Assembly: GCA_018647275.1 (NCBI GenBank)
Contig: JABGTH010000216.1
Coordinates: 1-6,980 of the forward strand
Length of the DNA: 6,980 nucleotides
Reading direction: 5' to 3'
Source of the DNA: Paracoccaceae bacterium
GTDB taxonomy: Bacteria; Pseudomonadota; Alphaproteobacteria; Rhodobacterales; Rhodobacteraceae
This document shows, in pieces, positions 6,155-6,980 of the stretch. A model generated the notes under the pieces. It was not told the origin of the DNA and searched no databases. It saw nothing but the letters and a program-made list of their open reading frames with translations. Position numbers and translations under genes: made by a program. The stretch's first letter is position 1. Each line of letters begins with the position of its first letter.

Positions 6155-6271
6155 ATGACCCGAAAAATTAATGTCGCTGCCCTGTACCTGTCGTCTCCTG
6201 TTGAATGGCCAGGCGAAACGCTGCTTGTCTTGGCTCTGGATCCAATCTTTGGCCGCGAGAAAGAAACATGA
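6155..6271 (+). CDS. 38-residue ORF between the GTPase and the DUF6525-like gene
   Basis: A short open frame of unknown function, starting MTRKINVAALYLSSPVEWPG and ending FGREKET. Support comes from AAGGA (6140-6144) ten bases before the ATG, a gap of only 13 bp from the GTPase stop, and a four-base ATGA overlap with the following gene. The product has a basic N-terminus, a hydrophobic middle (TLLVLALDPIF, about 22-32) and a charged end, too short for a confident membrane helix. It contains no Cys or His, so it is not an obvious zinc binder. It may be a genuine small protein or a leader peptide that couples translation to the next gene. I do not recognise a family. Confidence 0.5.
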   Translation: MTRKINVAALYLSSPVEWPGETLLVLALDPIFGREKET

Positions 6272-6519
6272 TTGGCAATCTTGGAGCAACGACACTTAAA
6301 AAGCGACGCCGGGCAGCAGATCCGATGATGACGTACGATCTGTTACCTCAACCCCTTCGAAGTTGGCTTGCGGAAGCGGCGCTTCCATGGTCACCGAAAT
6401 CGTGCAAACGCATTTGGGACAAGGCGCGAACCAATGGCCTCAGCGTCGATGATACAATCGTGGTGCTGACTGAAGCGGAGCGAAAAACTCTTTCCCAGGA
6501 CAAGCATTGCGTTTTGTGA
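6268..6519 (+). CDS. Small basic protein resembling DUF6525
   Basis: The 83-residue product starts MIGNLGATTLKKRRRAADPM and continues with MMTYDLLPQPLRSWLAEAALPW and SPKSCKRIWDKARTNGLS. This pattern (NLGATxLxRRRRxxDPMxxYDxLPxxLRxWLxxAxLPWSP) matches, from memory, a short uncharacterised family found mainly in Rhodobacterales and labelled DUF6525. The KKRRR cluster (11-15) and the helical middle suggest nucleic-acid or ribosome contact, but this is inference. Translation is coupled to the preceding short frame by ATGA. It is the last gene of the plus-strand run and, if cotranscribed with the GTPase, would be expressed under zinc limitation. No clear terminator follows the stop. Confidence 0.7.
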   Translation: MIGNLGATTLKKRRRAADPMMTYDLLPQPLRSWLAEAALPWSPKSCKRIWDKARTNGLSVDDTIVVLTEAERKTLSQDKHCVL

Positions 6520-6776
6520 ATTGAGGCTGGTGATCCGATTTTGATCTTGAAGCAAAGTAAATTAAAAGTCACTGGCTCTCGGTGTGCGACTTCAAGAACA
6601 GGAGCTATCTCGTCGGAAATGTCCCAGATAATTCCCTGTAAAAAGTTTACTTCAAAGCTTTTCCAGTCAAGAGCCGTGCCAGCGATCTTGCTTGATGAAA
6701 CCGCTTGTTGGGGGCAGGGCGACTTTGTAGCTTTCCTTAATTACAAAACACTCCCCATTTCATCACGGATTTACAA
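6520..6776. other. Intergenic stretch without a convincing gene
   Basis: No supported gene. A plus-strand frame from 6541 starts with a poor TTG and runs through the repeat and into the hairpin arm, so it is probably accidental. The minus strand has an open frame without a good start codon, reading about ALDWKSFEVNFLQGIIWDIS in the middle (roughly 6615-6675), which could be a decayed gene remnant. Base composition becomes more AT-rich toward the repeat. Confidence 0.45.
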
Positions 6777-6868
6777 AGTGGTCCTGTGGCTAGGGTTCAC
6801 AGGTACCAATACAATTTTTATAAAACAATTACAATTATTTAACTATGATTCTTGGTGCCCAGAAGAGG
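6777..6868 (+). repeat. 92-bp flanking direct repeat, right copy
   Basis: Same orientation and length as 25-116, with 17 differences by hand count. It starts AGTGGTCCT, contains the covarying hairpin at 6783-6803, the AT-rich core with AATTTTTATA and AATTACAATT, and ends in the invariant TGGTGCCCAGAAGAGG (6853-6868). Here those last 16 bases are also the outer part of a 35-bp inverted repeat. The 6660 bp between the copies contain every gene of the window. Confidence 0.75.
6783..6803. repeat. Hairpin in right repeat with covarying stem
   Basis: CCTGTG (6783-6788) pairs perfectly with CACAGG (6798-6803) around GCTAGGGTT. Compared with the left repeat, two internal stem pairs differ on both sides so that pairing is kept, while the loop retains GCTAG and TT. 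This points to a structure recognised as folded DNA or RNA, or as an inverted protein-binding site. Confidence 0.6.
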
Positions 6869-6975
6869 GGATGGCTCCGCCAGTAGGAACCAGAATGAGA
6901 CAGTAGCCTTGTATTGTAAGGTTAATGCTAAGCGTTGGTGCCTACTGGCGGAGCCATCCCCTCTTCTGGGCACCA
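6853..6975. repeat. 35-bp perfect inverted repeat with 53-bp spacer
   Basis: 6853-6887 and 6941-6975 are exact reverse complements. After one mismatch four more pairs match, giving 40-bp arms with one mismatch (6853-6892, 6936-6975). The arms begin TGGTGCCCAGAAGAGG and continue GGATGGCTCCGCCAGTAGG. The 123-bp unit could be a short non-autonomous element with terminal inverted repeats, or the junction of two oppositely oriented repeat elements. No target-site duplication is visible next to it. After 6975 the bases CAATA resemble the reverse complement of the left repeat beyond its CCA, so an inverted copy may continue past the window. Confidence 0.8.
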
Positions 6976-6980
6976 CAATA

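Noticed and set aside
6541..6906. 121-codon plus-strand frame running into the terminal repeat
   Set aside because: It starts with a weak TTG, has no family resemblance, and its second half translates the repeat and palindrome arm.
6853..6975. A complete tRNA gene from GCCCAGA to TCTGGGCACCA
   Set aside because: The ends could form an acceptor stem, but pairing continues perfectly for 35 bp, so there are no D, anticodon or T arms; it is a long hairpin and not a tRNA.
1..6980. CRISPR array, toxin-antitoxin pair, integrase or transposase
   Set aside because: Both strands were read for regularly spaced repeats and for recombinase motifs; none was found apart from the repeats described.

Overview
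The window looks like an alphaproteobacterial chromosome segment, most likely a marine Rhodobacterales relative. The evidence is gene content, moderate-GC coding style and a small basic downstream protein of a type I associate with that group; no rRNA or other taxonomic marker is present. It is almost entirely a zinc-starvation locus, enclosed by diverged direct repeats.

Layout. Positions 1-277 hold no gene: there is one copy of a ~92-bp repeat (25-116), short GTGGTCC repeats, and AT-rich DNA. Positions 278-2333 are a tight minus-strand operon zur-znuC-znuB with overlapping stop and start codons. The short divergent region 2334-2389 carries one convincing and one weaker candidate Zur operator. 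The plus strand then carries znuA (2390-3400), a DUF1007 periplasmic protein (ZevA-like, 3447-4112), an overlapping NicO-family permease (ZevB-like, 4103-4984), a near-perfect Zur-type palindrome (5007-5021), a COG0523/CobW-type GTPase (5059-6141), a 38-residue ORF (6155-6271) and an 83-residue basic protein resembling DUF6525 (6268-6519). Positions 6520-6776 have no convincing gene. Positions 6777-6868 are the second copy of the 92-bp repeat, running into a 35-bp perfect inverted repeat (6853-6887 and 6941-6975) that reaches the window end.

How it works together. ZnuA captures periplasmic zinc through its binding-site histidines and an acidic His-rich loop. ZnuB is the membrane channel and ZnuC, with its own His tail, is the ATPase. 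The ZevA/ZevB-like pair would be a second inner-membrane route for zinc, with nickel or cobalt as alternatives. The COG0523 GTPase would allocate scarce zinc to client proteins. Zur, with its structural four-cysteine site, would repress all of these when zinc is plentiful.

The most unusual part is the frame around the locus. The repeat copies at the two ends share a small hairpin whose stem differs at two base pairs, both with compensating changes. Both copies end in a sequence that reads, on the minus strand, like the 3' end of a tRNA. This suggests attachment sites or mobile-element ends bracketing a 6.7-kb zinc module, but no integrase or transposase is present in the window.
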